Shown here in pieces: positions 23,175 through 36,110 of a stretch of DNA of 64,000 bases (position 1 is the stretch's first letter; each line of letters opens with the position of its first letter). Where the stretch lies: assembly GCA_021442155.1 (NCBI GenBank), contig CM038220.1:74635817-74699816 (forward strand), given 5' to 3'. The position numbers were made by a program, and so were the translations under genes. This stretch comes from Cymbidium sinense (lineage: Eukaryota; Streptophyta; Magnoliopsida; Asparagales; Orchidaceae). Below the pieces are notes generated by a model that ran no database searches, was not told the DNA's origin, and saw nothing but the letters and a program-made list of their open reading frames with translations.

Positions 23175-25967
23175 TGTGGGCTCCAAAAATTTTCCACTGA
23201 CCTCTCGATGAAGAGAGTTTGATTTAAATGTCAGTGAAATTTTTAGAAGGTAGATGGAATAGTAGATGAGACACTACCCTGAGATTTCACCCTCATTTTT
23301 TGAGGACTTTAGATCTAGTTCCGGTTTCTATAGGCAAGCACTATAGTTAATTACCCTCCTACCGAGAGAGAACTTTCGATTATTAGTCGTTAGATCGCTA
23401 AATGCATATAGTATAAGATGTGGAGTATAAAATTATAAAATTTATAAAATTCATCATTTTAACTTAAATGGTTGGGGAATGATGATGTGCGATCTAGATC
23501 CCATGGTTCCATCATCCCGGTCGTGATCCCTAGTCTACTTAGTCGAGGAGGATAGACCGACTTAAGGATCTCATGGGTTGCGTCGTCAGTAATCCTAGTA
23601 AAGGTGATGTTTGTCAAGGAGACAAGCTCAAGTCCACCTTAGGACAAAAGGGCTTTTTACTATCAAATATACCTTATGATTCATAACTTAAAGTTTAAGC
23701 CATTAGAACATACATATAATGTGACCATATAGTCCATTTGGCGACCCTATCAGAGGATTCTAGTACATCATATGAGCCTCGCCAAACTACGCGGACAGAG
23801 GACACGAGACACATCCTTATTGGCATGAGATTATTTGAGGTTGAATATAATGATTTATTTGACTTGACATTAACTCCTTTGTGAACTAAAGTTTTCTTAA
23901 TTGTCATCCCCAACAAATGATGGTGGATGGGTGGATGAATTATTTGCTTTAAGTATTTAAATAATAAATTTCATTTAGCTCAGATATTTACTTAGTTGAA
24001 ATTTAGTTTTATGATGAGTTAGTTTAGAACTGAAGTATTTTTTGATGATAATATCTCCTCCGGTTGAGATTTTTAATCAACGTATCATCGGGGTAATAAG
24101 CATAATCCTTTAGTTTATTATTTCAAATCACATCGACTCTATTGATTTAATAATAGAGGATCAGATCTAGAATTATATTTCGAGTATTTTGAATTTGAGA
24201 ATATTGAATATAATATTATAAATATTTTGATAATAGTTATCCCTCCAGTTGATATCTTCAATTAACTCAGCTATCATGGGGTTGTCAACTCTACTTATTT
24301 GCTAGTAGAGGGCTGGGTCTCTTACTTATGTGTCACTTAAATTCTTTAGAAAATTAATATCATAACTAACCTTGTCTCCATTACAAATATAGGATTGGGT
24401 CTTATGATGTAATTTAAGTTCATTTAGAAGTTGATCGAGTAGACCACACTATTTCAATGAGGATTAGCCTACTGATCATATTGTATAGAGTTGAATATTT
24501 ATCTCTTTCAATGATTTGAATTAGCATTGATGACATTATGCATGCATATAGTCATAAATGATTGAATTGTTCATCATTCTTCTCCCCCCTTTCTTTTTTA
24601 ACCCACGCAACATCATCAAACACTAAGTTTAGGTATTTAGTACAAGTATTAGGGCCCATGTGGGTATTTAGTAATTTAGGTAATTTTATTTCTAAAATAT
24701 GAGATTAATTTCATATTTATTTAATCTTAACTTAGCGTGCACAATCTTTTTAGACATTAAAATTTACACTTTTAAATCTCAATGTCCAAGCACATGCAGG
24801 TGTTCAATTCAAATGCTTACATAGATTTTTCAAAGAACTTATTGTTTCTAAAACACTCACATATACTTTTGATATTAGCGAATTGATATGAATTTTGGAG
24901 CACTTGAATTCAATTGAAACTTTACCTTATAATGCAAGCATATCAAATTAAATTCATCTAGATATTTATATGAATTTTAAGAATATTCAACTTAAATTTA
25001 GTAGGCGCCTTATGAAGCATGTGAGGTTTATTGAAGTTAAGCATGCCTACTTTTAAATTTGTGTTGCAGATTTGGTGGCGTTGATTTAGATTGAAATCCA
25101 AAACATCGTAGTTTTGCTCGCAATTAGCTTGCTTATTGAATTTTCCAACCCTCAAATATTATTTAGCTTGTAGCTTTTATTGAACTTTAGTTTTTTTTTC
25201 CAACAAGTTGCTCATCTTTAGTGAAAATCTCTTTTGAAATTCATTTGATTTTCTCTATTTCATTTGGAGTGAATTATGATTTAAAAACTATATTCTAATT
25301 CCAAGAAGTTCTTTTGTGCTCCAATTGGATATTCAGTCAGGTCATCTTCTAAATCAATTGAACTGAGATATTGAAATGGCAAATTTATATTTTTTGCCAA
25401 AATATTTGATTCATTTCAAATTCATAAATCTGTTTTGAGTTTAGCCCATATTTCTTTATTTGAAATATAATCTTCAAATTCATTTCAAATTCATTCTCAT
25501 TTATGATTAATTCAATTGATCTCAATTTATTTTTGAAACTTAGGCTATTTTGTTTAATTTAATTTTATTTACAAGTATGAATTTTGGATAAAATTTTGGC
25601 ATTTAAGTATTCTGTCGTGATAGGAGATTACATAACTATTTTGGCCTTCATTAACTGAGCATGATGGTTGGTGTTTTTAAGCACCTTGAATTTCAATCCG
25701 TTGCTACGATGAGCATAGGGCCTTAATCACTGCATAAAAGCAAATATATATATGCAACTTCTACACATTCAAATTTCATTTTAGATTATTTATTTATTTT
25801 TTGATGTGCTTGATTTCTTTTTAAATAATCTTGATTCTTTTCCCTTTTTTTCTAAGTCTAAAATTTAGTCAAAATTTTGGCAGCATTTTGACATAGAGGA
25901 TCTAATTTTGGCTTTTACGCTATTAAGATAGCGGCGGTGTCTTGACACCACAGTATCTTTGCACTCA
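23175..25967 (-). mobile_element. Type-C LTR fragment, left copy
   Basis: Starts with TGTGGGCTCC, the same terminus as both LTRs of element A, and shares many blocks with 47484-49270 and 55734-56420. It stops exactly where the next TGTGGGCTCC begins (25968). The simplest reading is that element A, or its LTR, inserted into this related LTR or recombined with it. The fragment lacks the part of the LTR beyond the TAAGTCTA.AATTTAGTC block (25853). Strand is inferred from element A. No coding sequence. Confidence 0.75.
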
Positions 25968-27825
25968 TGTGGGCTCCGAAAATTCGCCACCGACCTCTTC
26001 GATGAAAAGAGTGGTTTAAGTGTCGGTGTAATTTTCAGAAGGTAGATGGAATAATAGATAAGACATTACCCAGAGATTTCATCCTCATTTGGTGAGAACT
26101 TTAGATATGGTTCCAGTTTCTATGAGCCCCTATAATTACCCTCTCAATAAGTGGGAGAGAACTTTCAATTAAGGCTAGTCATTAGATCGTAATGTATAAT
26201 AATAGCGTAGAGTTTCAAAATTTAAATTATAAAATTTATCATTTATTAAACCATGGTTGGGGAATGATGGCGTTCCCGATCTAGATCTGGTTTGTCATCC
26301 GGAAGTCGCGGTCCCTGTCTACTTAGTCGAGAAGAGAAGTCGACCCAACATGTGAAGGATCCTCACACATGTTTCATAGTCAAGAAATCCATGTAGACTG
26401 GTGATGTTTGTCTGGAGACAATCTTAAGTCAACTTTAGGCGGCAGGAGATTTTTCTATTAAGTATACCATTCACAACTCAAAGGGAGCCATTGGGAGCAT
26501 CAGGCTACGTGTGATAATATAATAAAGCGGTGGCCAAACCACCCGTCAGAGGACTCGGTCATAAGCGCTTCATCATGGAGCCTGGCTGCTCGGATTAGGA
26601 CAGCCACATCCTTATTGACAAGATTGATTGAGAGTGAACATACTTGATTTGACATTAGCTCCTTTGTGAGCTATAGTTTTCTTAATTTGTCACCTTAACA
26701 GTTAAGGTGGATATATTGGATTTGATTTAAGTTTTATGATAGAATTTCATTTAAGTTATTTTAGATTGATATTTGATTTGAGTTAAAATTTGATTAATTT
26801 GCATTTAAGATCTTTAGATCCCAACTTCTGTTTTGCTAATAGAGGATTAGATCTACTATCACTAATCAATTTTTCAAATATTCTACTTATTTGAAACTCT
26901 TATTCTAGGTTTTAGGTTTTTAACGACCCAGTCCAAGACTAAATTGGGATGCGACCATAACATCCTCAAACACTTGAATTTAGGCATTAGTGTAGCCCAT
27001 GCGTGTATTTAAGACTTTATATTATTTTATTTCTTAATTGAAATTGATTTATTTTTATTTAATTCCAATTTGCTTCTTTTGACATTAAAATTTGCTTAAA
27101 ATCTCTATGTCAGGACATGCAATTTATAGCTTTATTCATCTAATTAATGAAATCATTGATTTTGAAAATCATAATTAGGATGAAATTCCTTGATTTTGAT
27201 TAAAAGAAGCCTATTTTTTTTAATTTTTTGATTTTAGTATTCTCTATTTTTACATTTTGATTTAGCTTGCCTACTTGTACAAAATTAGATCCGGTGGCAA
27301 GAAGCATTTTGATTTAGATTGCGATTTAACACACTATTTAGTTTACTTGTTGAGTTTTTGTAATTTTTCTAACTTGATTTGGCTCAATTTGTATCAATTT
27401 TGATAATTTATGCCGATTTCAGTGTTTGTTACTTTAGCCCTACTTATGCTTATTAGCTAGCATAGTAATAACCTCTACATTCATATAAAAGTTATTAAAC
27501 CTAATTTAGATTCATCCTTAGATTTTGAGTTTATTACAAGTTTATTATGAGTTTAGCTTTAGTCCCCCTCAAATTCCAATTAAAGCTTGCTCAATTTTGA
27601 GAAATTTACAAGAAAAGAAAACTCACTTTATCTGTTCAATCTAAGCCATAGGGGAATTGAGTTTGTGAGTTTAATATTAGCCTCCCCCAAATTTTACTTA
27701 GATTTTAAATGAATGTTCTATTCTTTTCAAAATTTGCTTTAAAAGCTCCTCCATTTTCATTTGACATTATAAAATTAGTTTGATTTTCTATTTAAGCTCT
27801 AAGTGATTTTACCCTCCTTTTTTAT

Positions 27826-28365
27826 AAGTCAAAGATTTGACATAATTTGAGTCTCCTCATCCAGGTGTGAGGGCATTTTGCTCTTGCTTTTTATGTAGCG
27901 AGTGGTATCTTCACACCTGATTTTCATCTCATCAGCTGTTGAGCTCGTGAGGCCTTCAAACTGAAGAAAGCATACAACATATATTCATTCCCCCTTTCTA
28001 AGTCTAGAATTTAGACAAAATTTCTATGGCGTCATCCTTGTGTGGGGGAGCATGTTTTGGCCTTGCTTCGTTGAATATAGCGAGTGGTGTCTGCGACATA
28101 ACCATTTTCTCTTGTCACCCTATTGAGCGTGAGATCTTTAAACTGAAAGAAGACATCTGATGAAATATATATTCCTCCCCCTTTTTTTTAAGTCGAAATT
28201 AGACAAAATTTTGCAGCATTTCGTGCAGAGGCGACATCTAACAAGTGGTGGCTTACTTTCGCCTGTTGATCATAGCGGAGTAGTGTCTTTGCGACCTGCA
28301 ACCTTATTCTCACTGTTGAGCTAGATCTTCAAACCCTGAAAACATGTGTATATATATTCACATCT
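27826..28365. repeat. LTR-internal tandem repeat, ~170-190 bp, three copies
   Basis: Each copy opens with a variant of CTAAGTCTAGAATTTAGACA (near 27826, 27998 and 28190). It runs through a GAGTGGTGTCT-like block and a TTGAGC...GAGATCTT.AAACTGAA block, and ends with ATATATATTCA. The other LTR has the same arrangement from 42310 to 42670. Only one copy is visible in the type-C LTR (25853). Confidence 0.7.
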
Positions 28366-28389
28366 CAATGATGCATTTTTTTGATGCAT

Positions 28390-28685
28390 TGGCGAAGAAA
28401 TGGGTTTGGTAATGGAATGTGGCAAAATGCGACAGAAAAATAATTTTATTGATGATGTTCTTCCCGATTTATGCAATGGAAATAAGGCTAAGCGAAGCGA
28501 AAAGAATTCATATGTGATATTCTTCCCAGTTTCGTGAGCGAAAATGAAATAGCTAAGCGAGAGTCGCAAAGAAGGAAGAATTCACTTTACGATGTTCTTC
28601 TCGATTGTGGCAAGGGACTAAAAGCGAAGAGCGATGAAAATGGAAGAATTCCTTTGACGATGTTCTTCCGATTCTGGTGGAAGCG
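28390..28685. repeat. LTR minisatellite, four copies of ~68 bp
   Basis: The motif GAAGAATTC...GATGTTCTTCCCGATT recurs with GAT.TTC starts at 28454, 28517, 28591 and 28659, spaced 63, 74 and 68 bp. The copies are separated by GCGAA-rich linkers. Each unit contains the inverted words GGAAGAA and TTCTTCC, so it can form short hairpins. The other LTR carries four matching copies at about 42890-43130. Confidence 0.75.
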
Positions 28686-30155
28686 AAGGTTGTGGGATAA
28701 GGAGCGTGGGACGTCTGAGAATGGTGGTTGGCAGTTTGAAGGTAGAGAAAGGAGTGAAAGGAGAATTTGGCCTCACGTCCTGATTCTGGACGAAACAAAT
28801 ATGTCAGTGGCCGGCGTGCTATAGTTCACTGGTGGGAGGTGGGATGGAGGCTGAAAAAAGGTGATTCATTTGGTGAGATGTGATAGCAGGCCGGGAGAAA
28901 ACCCACAGTCTCTGGTAATAGCGACTGGATCAGTCTGTGACCGACCTGGATAACAAGTGTCCTGATCTGCAAGAACCCTCAGTCGGAAAGAAGGAGCGAG
29001 CAATGAAGGCTCAGGAGTCGGGAGCAGCGGTGAGCTCCTGAGAACGGAGAAGCGAGTGCTTGTGGATCATCTGATTTGGAGAGACAGCGTAAGCGGATTA
29101 ACCACAACAATTGAAGTCTAGCTGAATTTAATTCTGTGGCAATACGGGGAGCCAGCGAAAATGCGGAAGAACAATGAAGAAAATTTTACCTTTTCCTTTT
29201 GGTTTTTCATGGGAGTAGGAGAGAAATGGGGTTGAAAAAATAAGTGGAAGAGAATGAGAGCCTTTCTGAAAATGGGGAACGGTTGAGCATGGGGTAGAAT
29301 TTTTTTAATAAAATTTAAATTTATTAAATATTTTAATGTGATTTCATGATAAATACATAGTCAATATATATCAATTTATGGTATTATGATATTTTTGAAC
29401 ATGAGGCGGTTTCGTGATGAGGCCATTTGGTTGAGTCGGCGAAATTGAGTCAATTTACTCATGCGTGTCGCTTTCGCATCGATTTTTAGTAGACTCATTC
29501 GAATTGAGTGCGAACAGTCTTATTTGATAGATTTCGGCATTTTGAAGCCAATGATATAATCAATTTTGCAAACGGAGGTCGTTTGACTTTTGTCGGTGCC
29601 TCTTGACTTCGATATGCGTGCGGTGCGTTGCATTTGAGCGCGCTCGGTTGCTCATCAAGTCATGCAATATTTAAATCCTGACCAATTTTGATGTTCTGAA
29701 TGAGATGATGAAGTTCGTTCATCGATCGGAGGTCATTTGTGTTGATTTCGATAACGTCCTGCGTATTTCTTATTTTGATATCAAATCTCGTTTGCATAGA
29801 CTTATGAATTGAGTGGGCAATCTCATTTGATAGATTTTGATATTTTGAAGCTAACGGTGATCAATTTCATGAGCGGTGGTCAAATATCTTCCGCTTCTCG
29901 ACTTTGATATGTCGACATTGATAAATCGGCTTAATCAATTGATCATTAGATTTTGCAATATTTATATTTTGATCAATTTTGATGTTTTGAGATAAGCGTG
30001 TCTTTATCGATCGAAAGTCATTTCGATCATTTTTGGTGACGTCCAGTGCATTTTGAACCCGATTTGCGCACTGTCACTTTCGAAGTCCATCGAATTTGAC
30101 TTGTGGGCTTGTATTGATTTTGTGGCGCATATATGAAGGTCGATAAATGCCCCCC

Positions 30156-31869
30156 CAACAAATGTGATTCACGCATGAAGCGAGTCACATTTATTGAAAA
30201 TTGGATGACCTTTTGGGCTGGCCATAGGACATGGATCATTTTAGCTTCGATTGCAATAGCTTAGGGAGCTTTTGATAGGATTTGTCATTAGTATGCTGCC
30301 TTATTCAGGACATGCTAAATGACAGACTTGACTGATTTGTCAGAATTGACTTGTCGGATAGATAAGTTCTCACATCTATTATCTACTTTGACTTTCTTGA
30401 AGATCTCTTTTTATGTTATTGCATTTGAGTCTCCTCCAACCTAACTTCATGCTTGGTTGGGTTTGATGGAAATTTATTTTGATGAAGGACTCCACTGGGA
30501 ATCGGTTTATCGTGCTTGCAATTTGAAATTCATTCAACTTTGAGCTTGACAAACTTGATGAAGGATTGACGATTTGTCAATTAACTTGTCGGGAAGTGTA
30601 TGCACTCCATGAATGTTATTTTGTGGATTCGTTGAAGGATACATATGATGACCTTCATGTAGTCAATGTTGAGTTATTAATCCGCGTGTGCTTTACAGAC
30701 TAAATAAACATAATTCTTTTAGTTCGCATCTTTGTTTGAACTATAGAATTGCTTTCTGGTCTTGCTTTTCTTTTGGACTTGATGAGGATAGGGTTTGATT
30801 TGTGCTTTGAGCTTGATCATTTAAGAATAGATTGAAATATCACCTTGCAGGTAATATGAAGATTGATTTGAGGTAGCCCTGAATTGAGCATTTCCTCAGA
30901 TTGCCTTGATCTATCAATCAAGTAGAGAGATCTCTTGGATCCTAGTTGCTTGTAATCACTAAGCTGGATCTGGTTTGAGATTGAACAACTATCATCATTG
31001 GACTGACGAGCATGGGCTCTTTCACTGTGACCTTTTCTTATGACTTGTTGAGTGAGGAGCATCGACAACTTCACATTTGGGCTTATTGAGTTCGACCTTT
31101 AGAACTCTGAGTCTTGACTTGGTATAGTAGTTCTTGGTTTTGTCATCGTTCGACGAGGGCTCTTTCCTTTGCGGCCTTTTCTCGTGGCTTTTTGAGTGAG
31201 AAGAGCATCAACAACTCGGCCATGTATGGGCTTGTTGAGTCCGACCTTTAGAACCCATTCGTGTCCTAGACTTTAGGATGTAGTGGTTGATGTTTCTCCA
31301 ACTCAGTTGATTGAAGCTTCTAGAATCGGGAGTTCTTTTGACTTCATCTTTAGAATTTGGCAAATCTAAGAGATAGATTTCTTGATATTTAGAGCTATCT
31401 TTTCATGCATAGAGATAGATTGTTTTTGTTCCTACTAGACTTATAGTAACAATTATAGATATATCTAGGATTTTTGGCGTAAAGCTCGATGTCAACCTGA
31501 ATAAGACTATATTTGAGGATCTCATCTTATGACATGATGTCAACTCAAATAAATTTGATATAAACTAAAAAAATGCCCCCTATCTTACAGGGGGAATTTT
31601 AGAGTACATTTAGGAGAATTTTCAAGATAAGAAAGTACATAAATACTTCAATACTTGAATTGACATACTTTAAAGAAATTTTGACATACAACATTGATTT
31701 CATTATATATATAAAATTTTAAAAATGCCCCTTGTGTAATAGGAGAATTTTCACAGAAGAGTCCTTCATATAGAGTATATTTATTTAGGGATCTCGACAT
31801 GAAGCACGATGTCAACCTAAATGGATATACTAAAAAATGCCGTCTTTGATTTCTATTGATGGAATATCA
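30156..31869 (-). other. Non-coding region between integrase and 3' LTR of element A
   Basis: About 1.7 kb without coding potential. It contains an imperfect ~145 bp tandem duplication (31014-31105 and 31158-31255, both opening GGGCTCTTTC and ending CGACCTTTAGAAC). It also contains three versions of an AAAAATGCCCC block near 31573, 31715 and 31836, two of them followed by a GGGGGAATTTT-like run. Read on minus these are purine tracts (GGGGGCATTTTT), as expected near a polypurine tract. TATGACATGATGTCAAC-type blocks also repeat (31475-31560, 31805). Confidence 0.6.
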
Positions 31870-32983
31870 TCAAGTATAGTACTTTTTCAAGTATTGACCA
31901 TTAATTGGCGGCATTGGTCTTTCACCCTTTAGGTTGATAAGTTGGTATGCCCCTCCTTGGTATACTTTTTTAATGACAAAATAGCCTTCCCAGTTAGGCT
32001 CAAATTTGCCACCAAATTTTTGATTAGAATAATTGGTCTTCAACATGAATTCTCCTTTTTGGAATGTTGAGGCCACTTGTATGATCAAAAGCCACGGACA
32101 TCTTTGCTCAATAAATTCCGATTTTGATGAGCTTGCAATCTAACTTCATCAAGTCGTGAGTTCCTCACATTAGAGCATTTTGATCTCAGTTAGATTGGAT
32201 AGCTTAAGTGAAGGTAACTCAACTTTGAGCGAAAGAACTGCTTCAGTTCCAAATACCAATGAATAGGGAGTGGCTTTAGTCGGTGTCTTGTAGGTAGTTT
32301 GATATGCCCATAGAGCCTCTACTAGCTTGGTATGCCATTCTCTCTTATTTTTAGTAAGGATCTTCTTGAGCAGCTTGACTAATGTCTTGTTGAAAGCTTC
32401 TGCCAAACCATTTGCTCTTGGATTGTATATTGAAGAGTATCACCAATCAATTTTGGCATTATCTAAAATAAATTTTTGAACTTTTGAAAGTATGCCATTG
32501 AATTATTCGACATGGCACTCAAATCTATAGACCACATTATGTGTGAAGAAGTTGATCACTTTCGATTGTAACTTCTTTAAATGGGGTAGTCATTTAGAGA
32601 AATCATCGATTCTATGATGAAGCGATATCCGGTGATGATGGTGGATCAATTGGTCCAATTACATATGTACCCCAACATTTGAATTGCCAGGATGCTATTG
32701 TTGGGTGTAATGGATTTGGAGGTTGGTGGATGAGATTCCCATGTACTTGACACTCATGACACCTTTTAGCATGATTAATATAGTCTCTCACCATAGACGG
32801 CCAATAATAACTCATCCTTTTGATTTTTAGTGTCATCTTAGGACCTGAATGATGTGCACCATAAAGTCCTTCATGAACTTCAATCATCACTTTGCTAGTT
32901 TCATCTACATCTAGACATCGTAGCCACATTTGTTCAAAGGATCTACGATATAAAGTGTTACTATCGAAAGCATAGCATAGCAT
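31870..32983 (-). pseudogene. Integrase of element A
   Basis: Three frames on minus. 32612-32983 (123 codons) is the zinc-binding domain. Its H37-x6-H44 and C75-x2-C78 form the HHCC finger, and YYWPSM and CHECQVHG are typical. It continues into WGTYVIGPI, where the first catalytic Asp of the family (WGIDLIGP) is Tyr. 32170-32406 is the end of the core, with the Glu of AEAFNKT present and WHTKLVEALWAYQTTYKT. 31870-32088 is the C-terminal domain (FQKGEFML, GKFEPNWEGYFVIKKVY, YLKKYY). Stops lie between frames and the middle of the core is missing, so it is inactive. Confidence 0.9.
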
Positions 32984-33682
32984 TCTCTCTTTTTGATTTG
33001 AAATTATGATTTTGGTAATTTAAAAGTAGTGATGAAGGGTTGCCTCCAATCACATGACTCTTCAACAAACACTTTTTTTACGAGGCAATGTCATTCTTAG
33101 CTCTTCTTGATACTTCTTCTTGATTTTGAGTATGAGGAGCAACAGTCACATCTGTTTGATTTGATAACCCCCTACGTGATTGATCTAGCTCTAGAACTTA
33201 TAAATATGTAGATCATAATCACCATTCATACTTGTCATTTCTTAGCTAGTTTTGCTAATCGACTTTACTATTCTCGGATCAAGAGACTGAGTTAATGTGA
33301 TATTTGGTATACGCTTCATATAATCTCAAGAACTCTTGTGATAGAAAGCTAACTCAAGCTTATTGATTATAAATGCAGTACTTGATTTATAATAAGAGAA
33401 TCGCAAAAATATATACAAGAATGCCTTGAAAATAGCTTCTTCGGACCGCCTAAAGCTTCATATTCATCTTCATTATTAGTTCTTGGCTCAGTCAATCCAT
33501 ATGATCATCTTATTATACCTCCTTCTGGTGTTCTAAAGATGATGCCAATTCCTGCTCTTGCTCTTGGAATGTTTAGAGATTGGACTTGTTTGATCGATGA
33601 GGCTCCATCAAAGTACATTTCCCAAATTTATGATTTTTCTCTTTCATGAATGAGCATAATTTGCTCATCAGGTAAATCATCA

Positions 33683-34620
33683 TTAAGAGAAGAGTCCAGG
33701 GATGATGCCAAAAATGCTAAGACTTGTCCTTCCTTTCTTTCTGCTATGTGATATCAAATTGCAAAAAGCAATCGCCCATCTTGCCAAGCGACTATCAGTC
33801 TTGTCATCAAGTATTTTAGCGGTCGATCCTTGAGATGAGGTAATTTTGTGAGATAACATATATAATGAAGCTTTTGGTGCAAAGATCAATGCTAATGCTT
33901 CTCTATCGGAGTATCTCATTTCTACTCCAATTAATCGATATAATAAAGAGCATTCTTTGCTTTCTTCATATGTTGTGCCAATAATGCTCCAAGGGACTCT
34001 TCTAATGCAATTGTGTATAGAATGAGGGGCTTCCCAGGAATAAGCGCTGCCAGGATTGGTGAATTTAACAAGTAGCTTTTAATATTATTGAAGGGTTCTT
34101 GACACTCTTTGTCCCACTTGAATGGAGCATCCTTCTTCATTAACCTTGCAAATGGTTGACAATATCTTGATAGATTTGATATAAATGTGGATGAATGTGA
34201 GTTATCCTTGTAAAGAATGGAGCTGACGCAAACTCTTCGGTGGAGGCATCTCCACAATTGCCTTGATTTTAGTATGATCAATTTCAATATCTCTCTGACG
34301 TACAATGTATCACAGAAATTTTTCGGAGGATACCCCGAATGCACATTTTTGAGGATTCATCTTGAGATCATATTTTTTTATTCTCTCCAGCACGATTCTC
34401 AAGTCTTCAAAATGGTTTTCACGATTTAAGCTCTTCACCACTAAATCATCGACATAACATTCCACCTTTTGATGAATCAACTCATCAAAAATACATGTCA
34501 TGGCTCTTTGGTATGTAGCTCCAGTATTTTTCAAGCCAAAGGCATGAGTAGCAACAATAGATGCCAATAGGTTAGATGTATGTTTTCATCTTGGTGCCAT
34601 TTGATTTGGTTGTATCACAT
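33683..34620 (-). pseudogene. Reverse transcriptase and RNase H of element A
   Basis: The frame 34310-34567 holds FGLKNTGATYQRAM and the active-site YVDD (34445-34456), intact here. RKYDLKMNPQKCAFGV-like wording follows. 33931-34344 overlaps it in another frame and carries the thumb/connection: FISNLSRYCQPFARLMKKDA, KPLILYTIA. 33683-33919 is RNase H-like (ALALIFA, SRLARWAIA). A frameshift separates the first two frames near 34310 and a stop lies near 33925. The upstream palm and fingers (34620-35000) are not readable. The live enzyme copies element RNA to DNA in cytoplasmic particles. Confidence 0.9.
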
Positions 34621-35852
34621 TCCATCCATAAATGAGAATATATGTAGTTGGAAGTGTTGTCCATTAATAATTCGATATTGGAAGTGGAAAGTCATCTTTT
34701 GGCGCATTATTTAAATCCGGAAGTCAATGGATTTGGCCATTCTTCTTTATAACGGGACAATTTTGGCTATCCAATGCATACTTCTCCTCGAATGAAGCGC
34801 TTGATTAGCTTTTCGTTCTTGCAATTACACATTCTTCAATCTCAATCTCATTCACTAGGAGCTTGCTTAATGTTGCATCGGTTTGATAGTTGGTTTGTGA
34901 ACTACATCGGAGATAAGCCGACATTTGAGAATATGTCGGCAATCCGAATTCATAAAGTAGTATTTTAGCTCTTCAATTTTTTCCATCGGGAAGGGCAGAA
35001 AGTTGGAAGGGAATCATCCTCAGTTCTTAGGTTTACTTCTTTAAGTTCATCCATATTAGCTATTTGACCACCAACTTCAAGTTCTTGATGGGCTTGGCTA
35101 CTTCTTCATCATTTTAAGAATAATTTCATGGGAATCATCTTCTTCATCACTAGTTTCGATACCATCTTCTATTATATTATAACGCTCTATCTTGATGAGA
35201 TTTGGAATGAACCCAAACCTTTAGTGATAAATTTATCACTTCTTGATGCTTGTGGACTTCTTTGGCTCCACATCTTGTTAAAGATTTGAGTCTATGTTTA
35301 ATAGTTCATATATGAATTCCAAGCTTATGCATCATTCTTCGCAATTTCTGTGGATAGTATATTGGTATTCTTGTTGGTATTATCTCATCAGAACTTTTAT
35401 GTTGTTAGTTCAAAATCTTGAGGTGAGACTCTTGATTTGTAAAATAGAGTTCTGCACTCTCACTCAACGGCGGCACATAGAATGTTATCAATTATTCAAT
35501 ATCATGAAGTGGAGTGATTTTTTTGAAGCACTGTTGAGGGATGGTATAATTTTGAGTGAGTCATCGACTCGCAGTGAAGTGATATCCTTCTTGATGCAAC
35601 CATCGAACTCTATTTCCATAAGTAGATTCAAAATCATAGTCGAATCGAATCACTTATTTCATACTCTACTTTTCTTGAGAGCTTATAAGTTCTCTTAGGT
35701 TTTGACGAATATCTTCTTCTTCTTATGTCACTTAAGAATTGATTTTCTTGATTTAGTGTAATCAAGTGTTTTTAGAGTCATTGCCTTCTTTCTTCCTCCT
35801 TGCTTATGTTCTTTTATTTTGTGAAATTTCTCTTTAGTTCCTGAAGTGGATG
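34621..35852 (-). other. Degenerate protease-to-RT segment of element A
   Basis: By position this is the linker and RT N-terminal part, but stops and frameshifts prevent reading a domain. The plus-strand frame 35294-35698 (134 codons) is a shadow of polyprotein-derived sequence. Confidence 0.4.
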
Positions 35853-36110
35853 CTATCGCTTCAAGAGGCTTTGTTGGCTTAGGCTCTTTGAGGATGAAGT
35901 ACTTTGCATCTTCATAAATTTTTGCTTCATGGAGAATGGTTGTAGGTTACCAGGAATTCTGAATTCTTCTCCATCTTTCAGATACTTCATACATTGATGC
36001 ATAGTTGATGGGACCATGCCATACTCATGTAGCCACGGCCGGCCCAAGAGAGCTTTAAATGATGTATCGGCATCGATTACATGAAACTTGGCTTATGTAT
36101 ATAAATCTTT
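35853..36110 (-). pseudogene. Protease region of element A
   Basis: On minus from about 36105: FHVIDADTSFKALLGRPW, then LHEYGMVPSTMHQCMKYLKDG and GNLQPF. This is the C-terminal half of the retropepsin domain and its usual follow-on in Tat-like polyproteins. It matches the relic at 11901-12290. The ATG-bounded frame is 65 codons (35853-36047), but homology begins upstream of it. The active-site triad was not located. Confidence 0.8.

Larger units (their letters stand above)
25968..30155 (-). mobile_element. 3' LTR of element A (~4.2 kb)
   Basis: Plus-strand start is TGTGGGCTCC, so the element-sense end is GGAGCCCACA with the expected CA. The element-sense start is placed at TGGGGGGGCATTT (about 30145-30158 on plus), which begins with TG and follows the integrase-side region. 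This boundary is an inference. Contents in plus order: C-like sequence to about 27800, ~170-190 bp tandem repeats to 28350, a four-copy ~68 bp minisatellite, a GC-richer block to about 29280, then AT-rich sequence. Frames inside it (28321-28824, 30027-30239) are not genes. Confidence 0.72.

Noticed and set aside
28390..28685. Regular repeats considered as a CRISPR-like array
   Set aside because: Eukaryotic LTR context, imperfect units and non-unique spacers; matched in the partner LTR.
28321..28824. Overlapping frames of 81-96 codons on both strands
   Set aside because: They lie in the LTR minisatellite and GC-rich block of element A, have no domain, and are not conserved as frames in the other LTR.
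35294..35698. 134-codon plus-strand frame
   Set aside because: Shadow of decayed minus-strand gypsy polyprotein; no domain and poor codon character.
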